Source: Saccoglossus kowalevskii
Lineage: Eukaryota; Hemichordata; Enteropneusta; Harrimaniidae
Length of the DNA: 27,522 bases
NCBI RefSeq assembly: GCF_000003605.2
Contig: NW_003137821.1
Coordinates: 199,925-227,446 of the forward strand
Direction: 5' to 3'
A program made the position numbers and the translations under genes. The notes beneath the pieces were generated by a model that searched no databases, was not told where the DNA came from, and worked only from the letters and a program-made list of their open reading frames with translations. This document shows, one piece after another, positions 1 to 9,060 of the stretch. Every line of letters begins with the position of its first letter. Position 1 is the stretch's first letter.

Positions 1-1113
1 AAATTACTGACCAAACTCACTGTAATGGCTAATCAGATAAATTTACCCACCAAACTCACTGTAATGGCAAATCAGATAAAGTTACCTACCAAACTCACTG
101 TAATGGCCAATCAGATAAAGTTACCTACCAAACTCACTGTAATGACCAATCAGATAAAGTTACCGACCAAACTCACTGTAATGGCGAATCAGGTGAAGTT
201 ACCTACCAATCTCACTGTAATGACCAATCAGGTGAAGTTACCTACCAAACTCACTGTAATGACCAATCAGATAAAGTTACCCACCAAACTCACTGTAATG
301 ACAATCAGATAAAGTTACCTACCAAACTCACTGTAATGGCCAATCAGATAAAGTTACCGACCAAACTCAATGTAATGACCAATCAGATAAAGTTACCGAC
401 CAAACTCACTGTAATGGCGAATCAGATAAAGTTACCTACCAAACTCACTGTAATGAACAATCAGATAAAGTTACCAACCAAACTCACTGTAATGACCAAT
501 CGGATAAAGTTACCGACCAAACTCACTGTAATGGCGAATCAGATAAAGTTACCTACCAAACTCACTGTAATGAACAATCAGATAAAGTTACCACCAAACT
601 TACTGTAATGGCCAATCAGATAAAGTTACCTACCAAACTCACTGTAATGAACAATCAGATAAAGTTACCACCAAACTTACTGTAATGGCCAATCAGATAA
701 AGTTACCCACCAAACTCACTGTAATGGCTAATCAGATAAAGTTACCTACCAAACTCACTGTAATGGCCAATCAGATAAAGTTACCCACCAAACTCACTGC
801 AATGACCAATCAGGTAAAGTTACCACCAAACTTACTGTAATGGCCAATCAGGTAAAGTTATCCACCACACTCACTGTAATGGCCAATCAGATAAAGTTAC
901 CCACCAAACTTACTGTAATGGCCAATCAGATATAGTTACCCACCAAACTCACTGCAATGACCAATCAGGTAAAGTTACCACCAAACTTACTGTAATGGCC
1001 AATCAGGTAAAGTTATCCACCACACTCACTGTAATGGCCAATCAGATAAAGTTACCCACCAAACTTACTGTAATGGCCAATCAGATAAAGTTACCCACCA
1101 AACTCACTGCAAT
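1..1113. repeat. 39-bp minisatellite with CCAAT-GATA core (28 units)
   Basis: Head-to-tail array of 28 units, mostly 39 bp with some 38-bp units that lost one base; it continues off the left edge. The ATG-like start of the unit recurs at 25, 64, 103, 142 and so on to 1073. The core reads GGCCAATCAGATAAAG, an NF-Y consensus (CCAATCAG) overlapping a GATA consensus (AGATAA). By eye 17 of 28 units keep CCAATCAG. Common variants are GCGAATCAG, GAACAATCAG and GCTAATCAG. The last part is organised in a 155-bp higher-order unit (797, 952, 1107). Because 39 is divisible by 3 the array looks open to translation (13-residue periods), but 38-bp units break the frame. It lies in the intron before the exon at 1193, so it is not coding. 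Confidence 0.97.
797..1106. repeat. 155-bp higher-order repeat, two copies
   Basis: Four-unit block (39+39+39+38 bp) repeated head to tail: 797-951 and 952-1106, with the start of a third at 1107. The two copies differ at one position that I can see (GATATAG in the first, GATAAAG in the second), so this end of the array was recently duplicated as a block. Each block starts with the variant CTGCAATGACC. Confidence 0.93.
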
Positions 1114-1192
1114 CGTTTTATGTAAACAATAACGACCAACCAGTTTTAAAAGTGTCTGTACATTTCAGTCAATTTATATTATTTTCTTTCAG

Positions 1193-1312
1193 AATGGTGA
1201 TGATGGTAGTGATGTAAATAATGAAATGGCCAATCGAATGTCCTTATTTTATGCTCAAGCCACACCTATGTTGAAAATGCTAAGTGATGCTACAACGCGA
1301 TTTGTTTCAGAG
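1193..1312 (+). CDS. CYRI: CYRI exon (fourth from last)
   Basis: 120 nt, 40 codons, phase 0 at both ends. The acceptor is ATTTTCTTTCAG at 1181-1192; the donor GAG|GTCAGT starts at 1313. It begins with an acidic, Gly/Ser-rich linker ([11 protein letters not shown]), the part of this stretch that varies most among family members, then enters the conserved ANRMSLFY helix and ends at FVSE. The following intron is only 93 bp. Confidence 0.95.
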
Positions 1313-3330
1313 GTCAGTAGAAACTCAAGTTTAGATTCTGATGGACCAAATAAAATATGCATAGAAAAACAAAATTAATGTTTATAATTTATTTACAATT
1401 TTCAGAATAAGAATCTTCCCATAGAAAACACAACAGATTTATTAAGTACTATGGCAGCAGTTTGTAAAACTATGCTAGAACATGAGTAAGTATATGTCAT
1501 GATTCTTTCTATTCTAGAAACACTGGGCTCTTTGGTACTCATAATTCTGATGGGTGACATGTGTAACTGGAAGACTGTCCATTTGTTAGCCCCCAACTGC
1601 ACACAGTCTGGGGGCTTATGGATTGGGTTCCGTTTGCCCATCTGTTCATCCATTGCATTATCTTAGAAGTTCATGATCCACTTTACCCCAAACCTGGCAG
1701 TATATTATTTCCTGAAGATGCAACCATTTTGTTTGATGAAAATCATCAATTTTGTCTGATGAAAATCATCAATTTTGTCTTTTCTTTGCACAATTCTGCT
1801 TATTATATCTCAAATTCATGCTGTCCATTTATGTCCAAACTTGGTCTACAGACGATTGTCTTCAAGTATGTCAACAAATGTTTATTTGTGTTTTAATCCA
1901 ATGGGCAACTGTCAGCCATTTTGTTTGACAAAATTTTTTGTTCATTTCTGCTTATATGTATCTCAAATTCAAACTGTCCACTTATGCCGAAATTGGTTCA
2001 CAGAGAATTATGTTCTACTATATTAACAACAGTCAATCCAAGATGATTGACTGGCAACCATTTTATTTGCCCAAAATCTTCTATTTTTGTCATAGATGAG
2101 CAGCATTCAAATATTCATATTAATTTCAAACTTTGTAAACAGGCAACATAGTTCAGAGAATCAAAGATGACTGAGTGGCAGCCATAGACCATATCACAAT
2201 TCCAAATCATAGTGTATTTTGGGATAGTTTCTCAAGTCCCCTTTCCTGTAAGACGTAATCTCATTGGTTGATGAATTTCATCAGAGACCTGCTGTCTGAT
2301 CATGATTAGCATACATTCAATGAGATGGGATGTAGTTAGATACAATTTACACATGCAGCCAAGTATGAAAAGCTAGCTCAGAACTAATGCACATTTGTTG
2401 TATAACTGAGTTTGACAGAGTTTTACAAAATGGATTAGATTGTCCATAGAGACATCATCACAACCTCCTCAGATGCACACATTTTGTGATTATTGAATTA
2501 TTTCAACATTCTTAATTTGATTGGTTTCAGTGCTCACTACACTCGATTCAAAAATGAAGATACAGTATTGTTCTGTCTACGGGTGATGGTTGGGGTGATT
2601 ATACTCTATGATCATGTACATCCAGTAGGCGCATTTGATAAGAAGTCCTCCATAGATGTAAGTATCATAATTTTGGCAGGGAGAATCTGTCAAGTTGTTA
2701 CTTTTTATTAGCTCCGTTGTCATTTGAAGATGAGTGGAGCTGTTGGTACAATGTATATGTGATTTTCCATAATTGTTGTCTTTTCCTTTAAATGACTTCT
2801 TCTTGAAAAAAACCCTAACTCTATATATGTAACTTGGGCGTACTACTTCATGATTGAATTGGTATGAATTGTTAAATTCAAAATATGCCAATTTGTTCGA
2901 ACATAGAGCTGACAAAAGATTAGCTACATGTTCTAACAGGTATATATGTTTGTATATAGTTATGACATTTTTCGTGGCCCAGAATTGCCAAATGTGCCAA
3001 CCAAAATCTGTAGAGAAGAGCATTGTGATAAGAAAATGACAATCCAAAATATTGTTTTAATTAAGAAAAAATGTTTAACCCCATCTAGCCTTTAATTTAA
3101 AGGAAAGTATTTTCCAAAACTGCCACATGAGGGTGACATCATGCAGTTGTATGTTCTTGTGTAAGATATTTGTCAAGTTTTCTTTTGTTTTGTAGATAAA
3201 AGGTTGTATAAAGGTTTTGAAAGTGCAGCACCCAACCAAAGTTGAAGGTCTTCTCAATGCTCTCAGATACACATCAAAACATTTCAACGATGACAGCACG
3301 CCGAAAAATATCAAAGCCATGTTATCATAG
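1193..3330 (+). CDS. CYRI: CYRI (FAM49) C-terminal half, 4 exons, 5' partial
   Basis: CYFIP-related Rac1 interactor. In characterised animals it binds active Rac1 at the plasma membrane and opposes recruitment of the Scar/WAVE complex, so limiting Arp2/3-driven lamellipodial actin. Coding segments are join(1193..1312, 1406..1485, 2531..2657, 3196..3330): 462 nt, 153 residues plus TAG. Family signatures read in order are [52 protein letters not shown] and [16 protein letters not shown], closely matching vertebrate CYRI-A/B to the C-terminus with no extra or missing segment. The vertebrate protein is about 324 residues, so roughly the first 180 lie upstream of the window, including the myristoylated N-terminus and the Rac1-binding arginine pair. 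Animals outside vertebrates usually have one copy, so I do not assign A or B. No frameshift or stop is seen. Confidence 0.97.
1406..1485 (+). CDS. CYRI: CYRI exon (third from last)
   Basis: 80 nt, entering in phase 0 after TTTTCAG and leaving with two bases of a split codon (GA) before GTAAGT at 1486. It encodes the very conserved [10 protein letters not shown] block and the [13 protein letters not shown] helix. The split codon becomes GAT (Asp) with the first base of the next exon. Confidence 0.95.
1486..2530 (+). other. CYRI: CYRI intron, 1045 bp
   Basis: Intron bounded by GTAAGT and TTTCAG. It is CpG-poor and AT-rich. About half is occupied by a decayed tandem repeat (listed separately). 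I see no coding potential; ORFs at 1618-1896 and 1775-2026 lie inside the repeat. Confidence 0.9.
1720..2190. repeat. Decayed tandem repeat, about 125-170 bp period
   Basis: Repeated landmarks in the same order show three or more diverged copies. GCAACCATTTTGTTTGA (about 1720) recurs as GTCAGCCATTTTGTTTGA (about 1911), GGCAACCATTTTATTTG (2053) and GGCAGCCATAGACC (about 2178). TCTCAAATTCA at 1808 recurs at 1961, each followed by CTGTCCA and TTATG. Inside the first copy a 23-bp piece is exactly doubled (about 1727-1772, one C/T difference), and each half contains the inverted repeat TGATGAAAATCATCA. Probably an old interspersed or satellite-like repeat; family not recognised. Confidence 0.75.
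2531..2657 (+). CDS. CYRI: CYRI exon (second from last)
   Basis: 127 nt: one base completing the split codon, then 42 codons, leaving in phase 0. Acceptor TTGGTTTCAG ends at 2530; donor GAT|GTAAGT starts at 2658. It carries the most conserved run of the protein, [20 protein letters not shown]. An ATG just upstream at 2493 makes the intron-exon stretch look like a 72-residue ORF, but that start is intronic. Confidence 0.96.
2658..3195 (+). other. CYRI: CYRI last coding intron, 538 bp
   Basis: Bounded by GTAAGT and TTTTGTAG. AT-rich, few CpG. A 156-codon ORF on the minus strand (2577-3047) overlaps the exon and intron but has no recognisable content and is treated as chance. No other structure seen. 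Confidence 0.88.
3196..3330 (+). CDS. CYRI: CYRI terminal coding exon with stop
   Basis: 135 nt, 44 codons plus TAG at 3328-3330, phase 0. The acceptor is a T-rich tract ending TTTTGTAG at 3195. It encodes [24 protein letters not shown] and the lysine-rich tail ending KNIKAMLS, the same end position as vertebrate homologues. The preceding intron is 538 bp. Confidence 0.95.
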   Translation: MKGCIKVLKVQHPTKVEGLLNALRYTSKHFNDDSTPKNIKAMLS

Positions 3331-4286
3331 AGATTGTTGCCATGGTGATATGATGTAGCAGCCATGGTGATATAATCATTCTCACTAAAACTTTGTACAC
3401 TACCTTCTCAGAGAATGTATAAATTAAACAAATAGTTCTATCATCATGCCAGCAATGTTGTTGTCATGGTAATGAGATGTATTTAGAGTGCCTGCATGCT
3501 TAGGTTTTTTTAAATGTAAAAAGTAACCATCGTATAGACGTAAACAATTTTTCAGTGTTGCATGTTTCCATGGAAACTTTCTCCTCAAATTATTTTAATA
3601 TATTTTGGTATGCTTGGAACACATGTCAAGCATAGTTCAAAGGGAAATATTGAAAACAATTTTATAGTTTGAACGATGCTTGTTTTTTGTTCAAAAGATC
3701 ATGAATGTGAAAGTTTTGTTACACCAACATAAAGTTGCAAATATTGTATGGACAAATTATCCAATCTGGTACTGAGTACTAATAATGGTTAATTATTTTA
3801 TTTTAATATTTTAACATTAACAAAGTGAACTTGCTCCATTTAATTGTTTTTATTTTGTGTCTTGTGTCAAACTTGTTTTTCTGTGCTATCAGAGAATATT
3901 AATTGGTTGACAGGAAATGACATCATAGGTTGAGACTAAGTTGAGACAGGAATTACATCAAGCATTCACCCAGAATGCATTAGTATTATTAGCATGAGAT
4001 ATATTTTTTATTAGGGCAAAACAGTGACAAGATTCAAACACAAAATTGGAATCAATGATACATTAGTTTGTTTTTGTCGCGGAATTTACTCTATTTCACT
4101 AAAAGCCAAGTTCATCACTCTTCAGTTTCTGAAAAACTATTCAACTCTCATTTTAGTCAACATTCTTGATTTTATAACTGGTACTGCTTCACAAACTAAC
4201 TTGACATGCCTGTCGTGGTATCGTGTTTTATTGAAGCAGAACTGAAGACTGCCTGTGTTGTTATAGAATAAGTGAATCCACATTCC

Positions 4287-4292
4287 AATAAA
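4287..4292 (+). terminator. Possible proximal poly(A) signal
   Basis: AATAAA about 960 bp after the CYRI stop codon. No clear GT-rich element follows closely, so it is a weaker candidate than the hexamer at 7862; it may define a short 3' UTR isoform. Confidence 0.3.
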
Positions 4293-5664
4293 AATATTAA
4301 GACTTCTGAAATGTGTAGTAACAAATACTTAATGATTGGAAAATCCTCCAAAAAAAATAGATCCATCATGGCTGCCGTTGGGTCAGAGGTGACTCTTGAG
4401 AGTTGCATGCATGAATCTCAAATCTATCATGGCAGGCATTGAGTCAAAAGTGAACATAAATGTTATATTAATGTTAAGAGTGATATTCAGACATGACTGT
4501 CAAACAAGAATCTTGTATAGGAATTAATGATCAGTGATATTTGATATTTTAAACAGTTTCTCCGTGGCAAGTACTTAATACTTCACTTTAATATAAAGTA
4601 CAAATCATATAACAATGATATTCACTTTGGTAAGGATATCTGGATCTGTGTGAAAATGTTGAGAAATGTTGCCAAATTGTCAAATATTTTCATTTTTTTG
4701 TACAATTTTTTTTTTTATTCCAAATATGTAGCAAATTTTTGTGGCTCATTAATTAGTGTAAAAAACAATTACTGAGTTTTTCTCATGAACATAATGTATG
4801 TACTTAATGTTCCTATTCATATTAAATTGATACATGGGCTGTACCAAATTAATCTGAACACTTTTCAAATCAATATTCCCAGCACAACTTGCATAACATG
4901 TTCTTCTACATTCAGATTGTTTCTGAGCGGATCTTAGAACACGTGTAGCCGTATAATTATTCAAAATTGTCAAAAATTAACACCTGTGTTTTTTTGGTTT
5001 CATTTGTTATGAAAGGGTATTGTGTTTCTTAACAAATATAACATTTTATTCTTGGCCATATTTTGATGACCAAAACATGGTTCTATTTTTTGATTCTCGG
5101 AAAATATTCATGAGTGGCAAAATTGAGCAAAAATGTTATACTAAACACGCTTTGATATATATTCAGAATGACCCACAGTCATCACACTTACAGATTTGAA
5201 AATCAATGTGCTTGTTTTTCATAAATGGGTAATGTGAATTTCAATGTTTGCGAATATCAAGTTTATAAATATGTAACAAGATGGTTTGAAGATTCTCTCA
5301 GCGAAATCCTATTCTAATCTTCCAGTCTTTTCAACTTCAACTTTCTATAAATGATAATTCTCACCTTTTAGAAGCTATTCTGTAATTGTCATATTATGAA
5401 TTATCTAAAAATCATGATATAAATTTTAAGGGGGATTATTTCTTGTTGGAATATGAGTGATGCAGTGAGGTGTCATTTTTTGGGGTCGTGATGTTCACAA
5501 AATAATCTTGGGTTGTTAGGCGTTTACCTCAGTAGTCTTCACACTCTTGCTTCCAAATATAAGACAGAATGTGATCTGTACATTTTATTTTAATACAACA
5601 TTGATATTTCTGTTCTGATATTTTTTGGTTGAATTTGTTGGATATCAGTAGTAGTTACGTCTTT

Positions 5665-6067
5665 GTAATCTGATTGGTTATGATCATGTGTCTCTGTAAT
5701 CTGATTGGCTATGATCATGTGTCTCTGTAATCTGATTGGCTGTGATCATATGTCTCTGTAATCTCATTGGCTATGATCATGTGTATCTGTAATCTGATTG
5801 GCTGTGAACATGTGTCTCTGTAATCTGATTTGCTGTGAACATGCTACTTTGCAATCTGATTGGCAGTGACCATGTGTCCCTGTAATCTGATTGGCAGTGA
5901 CCATGTGTCCCCGTAATCTGATTGGCTGTGACCATGTGTCTCTGTAATCTGATTGGCTGTGACCATGTGTCTCTGTAATCTGATTGGCTATGACCATGTG
6001 TATCTGTAGTCTGATTGGCTAAGATCAAGTATGTCTGTAATCTGATCGACTAAGACAATATGCCCAT
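5665..6067. repeat. 31-bp minisatellite with inverted CCAAT boxes (13 units)
   Basis: Thirteen units at exact 31-bp spacing (GTAATC at 5665, 5696, 5727 and so on to 6037). The core is GTAATCTGATTGGCT followed by a variable part around ATGTGTCTCT. On the minus strand the core reads AGCCAATCAGATTAC, again an NF-Y type CCAATCAG. By eye 10 of 13 units keep CTGATTGG; 5758 (CTCATTGG), 5820 (CTGATTTG) and 6037 (CTGATCGA) do not. Periods of 31 bp open all three frames in turn, so minus-strand ORFs here are artefacts. A lone CTGATTGGCT follows near 6085 and an inverted CCAATCAG at 6175. Confidence 0.96.
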
Positions 6068-7293
6068 GTGTAATGTCCAATAGTACTGATTGGCTGTTGT
6101 ATCATTAGCATTGTGCACTTCCTTTATGATACTTTTGATTGGGATTAGCTGCTTGCTTCCTGGTAATAATTCAACCAATCAGGGACAGCATTACAAATCT
6201 AGTTGGTATACCTCTCATATCTTATTTTTTTATATAAATATTGAATAATTTGTATCATACTTTGTTGAAATTTTTAAACTTACTGTAGCAGTTTGAGATA
6301 ATAATTTTGTATACAGGTTGATTTGTAAATGTAGTTTTGCTAGATACAGTGTACATGAGTATGGTAGCACTTCTTCTTATAGTGCAGTGTGTGTAATTTC
6401 GTTACACGAACAACTAGTGCCAAAGGTAAATCAATGCATGAAGACATTTTTCTGTATGTTACAAAATTGTCACATCTGTATGTCAATATAAGTATTTGTA
6501 TTTCCAAACGTCTTGTCTCCCACAAATTTTATATGCAAATACAATCGCTATGGAGGCTGCCATTTTGAAGTTGTGGCTATGTGAGTTCTGATGCGACGTC
6601 CTATCTGCTATTTCTTAAAAGTGTTTCTTGCTGATATTTCTTTATCTGTTTAATTTGATATTCTAATTTGTAGCATTGCTTAAAATTGCTGAGTTCATGC
6701 TTGGCCTAAGTCCTCCCTTACTGTTGTCGCCAATCATTGAATACATTATATATTTTTTCTTTTGTCAAAAAATGTCAATTCAAAAGTTTGATAGATTGTT
6801 TTGTTGTTTTTTCATTTTCTGTTATTTTGGTCCATGATTGGATAGAAAAAAATTAACTACAAATACTTCCAAGATTTTTGGGACTTCATTGAAAAATAAA
6901 ATTGTTTTTGTAGGATGGTGACTTTTTGAGGTCAAAACCCCTCAACCCCCAAACTAAAGCAAAAGTTTTTTATTCGACATCGATCTTTTTGACGTCAATC
7001 CTAAGGAAGGTTTACTTCTGTTGATATGTCATTTTTTGGGGGAGAAATTAACTAATGTGGAATTAACTATCAGTATCTCGGCAATGTAAAATCTGATGAC
7101 CATCCAAAGAGACTAACGATAGTGATCTATCAAACGATGGTAGTCGCGGCTTTGTCTATTTAAATTACATTAGAATTATATGAGAATAAACAGTGCATAT
7201 GTTTTGCTATGCAATGTATGGGACCCACATTGAATGCATGCTGTGACCACCGTATTAACATGTAAAGCAGTCGTGCATTTTAGATGTTACATA

Positions 7294-7410
7294 TACTGTA
7301 TTTGCTCTATTATTAGCACTTGCCTAAATAACACCATTATGCCTATGACCAAATTAGGTCCTAGTTATTGACCCAGTATGCAGTGTGCTTCTATTGGAGC
7401 AAGTATGGTA
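7294..7410. mobile_element. Small TA-flanked inverted-repeat element (mariner-like MITE?)
   Basis: The left end TACTGTATTTGCTC (7294) is matched in reverse complement by GAGCAAGTATGGTA (7397-7410). The arms agree at roughly 18 of 26 positions and extend into AGCAC. Both ends abut TA, the target duplicated by Tc1/mariner elements, and the right end runs into a TA microsatellite. No coding capacity (117 bp). The arms are diverged, so an old copy or a chance match are both possible. Confidence 0.5.
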
Positions 7411-7430
7411 TATATATATATATATATATA
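7409..7430. repeat. (TA)11 microsatellite
   Basis: Eleven uninterrupted TA dinucleotides, starting at the right end of the preceding inverted-repeat element. Confidence 0.95.
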
Positions 7431-7625
7431 TCCACGTTTAGTTGTCCCATATAAACTAATTTGTCAAATAGTATTTTGATGAGAGTGCTAAGAAATATCA
7501 GCATGTTCAACACTTATCAATGCTTGCTGCAATCATGTGAAAAAACAAGATTTTAAAATTGTATTAAGTGTTTTGAAGAAGTGCAGAGAATGTCTTTTTT
7601 ACAAGCATGCAGTTTGGTGTTAGCG

Positions 7626-7639
7626 CCACCAAGTGGCAA
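7626..7639 (+). promoter_or_regulatory. CTCF-like motif near gene end
   Basis: CCACCAAGTGGCAA matches 12 of 14 positions of the vertebrate CTCF core CCASYAGRKGGCRS. It lies about 240 bp before the poly(A) signal and the CpG boundary. A single motif match is weak evidence of binding. Confidence 0.25.
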
Positions 7640-7861
7640 GATTGAGAATTGTTTTGTTTTTTTAATTTTTCAAATGTTCATAACTAAAACACTGGTTAAT
7701 CTATTATGTAACATACAGAATATGATAATCTAAATTTTGATAGAAATGTTTAAAAAAATATAACAGAATTGTAAGCCAAATCTGAGGGGAAGATTTGTTT
7801 GTTGATTTGTACATGTGCATAGTCTTTGTAACCTTTTAACAATTTCTGGTTCATAGTCTGA

Positions 7862-7867
7862 AATAAA
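7862..7867 (+). terminator. CYRI: Distal poly(A) signal of CYRI
   Basis: AATAAA followed within about 15-30 bp by a GT-rich stretch (GAATGTGTGTATGTTTTC), the usual layout of a cleavage site, so the message probably ends near 7880. The steep rise in CpG that begins within about 130 bp downstream agrees with this being the end of the transcribed unit. Confidence 0.65.
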
Positions 7868-8062
7868 CCAGGTTTGAATGTGTGTATGTTTTCATATCAT
7901 TAGTCGTGCTAAATGAATGACAGTTTCAACTCGAAGTAGTAATGTGTGTACAGCCAGTTTTCAGTTACAAACAAGAGTATACTGGTTTTGTATTTCGACG
8001 TAGATGGCGCACCAACGGTTAGCGCGAGTCACTGTCGCAAGTAACCATTTAGGTTTAGCGAA

Positions 8063-8120
8063 GTTAGGCATTTTTTCAATATTTGCCGATTTTGTTTACA
8101 CCGGGAAAAAAGTGCCTAAC
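8063..8120. repeat. Inverted repeat, 15-bp arms
   Basis: GTTAGGCATTTTTTC (8063-8077) pairs with GAAAAAAGTGCCTAAC (8105-8120), 15 pairs with one extra base in the right arm and a 27-nt loop. It could be a small hairpin or the remains of a mobile element; no target duplication is obvious. Confidence 0.6.
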
Positions 8121-8798
8121 CCCGTGGCTGAGCATGTCTTTCATAACTATGTAAATGATAATTTTACCTTTTTTCGTAACATTTTCTCAGTGAAGCAAAG
8201 AAAATTTTAATTGTATGCCTGATTAAAAACCTCAAAAAATCGTTAAATTCCTTGGATCAGTGCAGCGAGACCGTCGCGTGGCTTATTGTAAGAGACACGT
8301 CGATTTCATCGGTAAGTGCATACGAAGACAATTACTGGGGCCGAGGAACACACGGTCGCACCTGTATGCAAAACACTACTATTGAGTGCCCACCGTCCGG
8401 GACAATCGTTCTATTGTCCGATGCTGTCAAAGCAACCACAACGCTTTATTCACCCCCATCTACGTTTGTTTCGGGTTTCGTGTAAACTGTAAGAAGTCTT
8501 TGTCCGTTGCCGAGCCCCCTCGTTATATCGCATATTTGTCATTCAATAGACGAGCCACTCAGTCGGGAACAATTACCCCCATATCCGGTTTGGTATTTAA
8601 ACTACTTGCCATCTGCCGAGGGTGGTATGAACTTCTCGAAAGAGAAAGAAAAAGTGAGAAAATAACTTTGTCAAAATCTTCGATAGTTTAAATGAGCCCC
8701 ACAAATTCAATCAGTACGAAGCAACGCCACCCGTCTTACGATACCCTAATGTCGTACAAAACGCATTGTTTTAACGGGTGAAGCACTGATGGATATAT

Positions 8799-8828
8799 GT
8801 AAACAAACGCCACGCGTTCATGTTTACA
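8799..8828. promoter_or_regulatory. Inverted pair of forkhead-type sites
   Basis: TGTAAACA at 8799-8806 and TGTTTACA at 8821-8828 are exact forkhead (FOX) consensus sites facing each other, with a partly palindromic centre (AACGC/GCGTT). They lie in CpG-rich DNA about 900 bp past the CYRI poly(A) signal. The motif is certain; a regulatory role is inference. Confidence 0.4.
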
Positions 8829-9060
8829 AACAACTGCGGCGGAGGCCAATGAACTTTTAAGAACATTCGAAAACAATGATCTTGGTATCCTGAAGTGATG
8901 ACCATAGCCGCCTGGTCACGATCAGCGTGGACGGGTTGGAAGTCAATTTTCCACCTTTATTCGCATCTTGCTGAGTTGACGCTCGACTGACCAAAATATA
9001 AAGTGAAGCTAAGTTGCATTGAGCCGTAACAACATCTGGCACGGGGTACAACGCAACCTT

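Larger units (their letters stand above)
3331..7885 (+). other. CYRI: Probable CYRI 3' untranslated region, about 4.5 kb
   Basis: From the stop codon to just past the poly(A) signal at 7862 the sequence stays CpG-poor and AT-rich, like the exons and introns, and no other gene is recognisable. Earlier AATAAA or ATTAAA hexamers at 3423, 4287, 6895 and 7185 could give shorter messages. The full length is inferred from the CpG boundary and the quality of the 7862 signal; no transcript was available to me. Confidence 0.6.
7981..9060. other. CpG-rich intergenic segment
   Basis: CpG frequency is about five times that of the preceding kilobase. It holds three short ORFs (8004-8210, 8252-8485, 8386-8691, + strand) with no recognisable content, a hairpin (8063-8120) and a pair of forkhead sites (8799-8828). 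I see no gene. Confidence 0.55.

Noticed and set aside
25-608. Two ORFs of 90-95 codons with a 13-residue repeat
   Set aside because: They arise because the 39-bp unit is a multiple of 3; 38-bp units break the frame, the array is intronic and CYRI homologues lack such repeats.
1-1113. CRISPR-like array
   Set aside because: Units are contiguous without unique spacers, and the window is eukaryotic with spliced exons.
2577-3047. 156-codon minus-strand ORF, the longest in the window
   Set aside because: It lies antisense to a confirmed CYRI exon and its intron and has no recognisable motif.
5764-6028. Minus-strand ORFs of 77-83 codons
   Set aside because: Produced by the 31-bp array; three units bring every frame back into phase.
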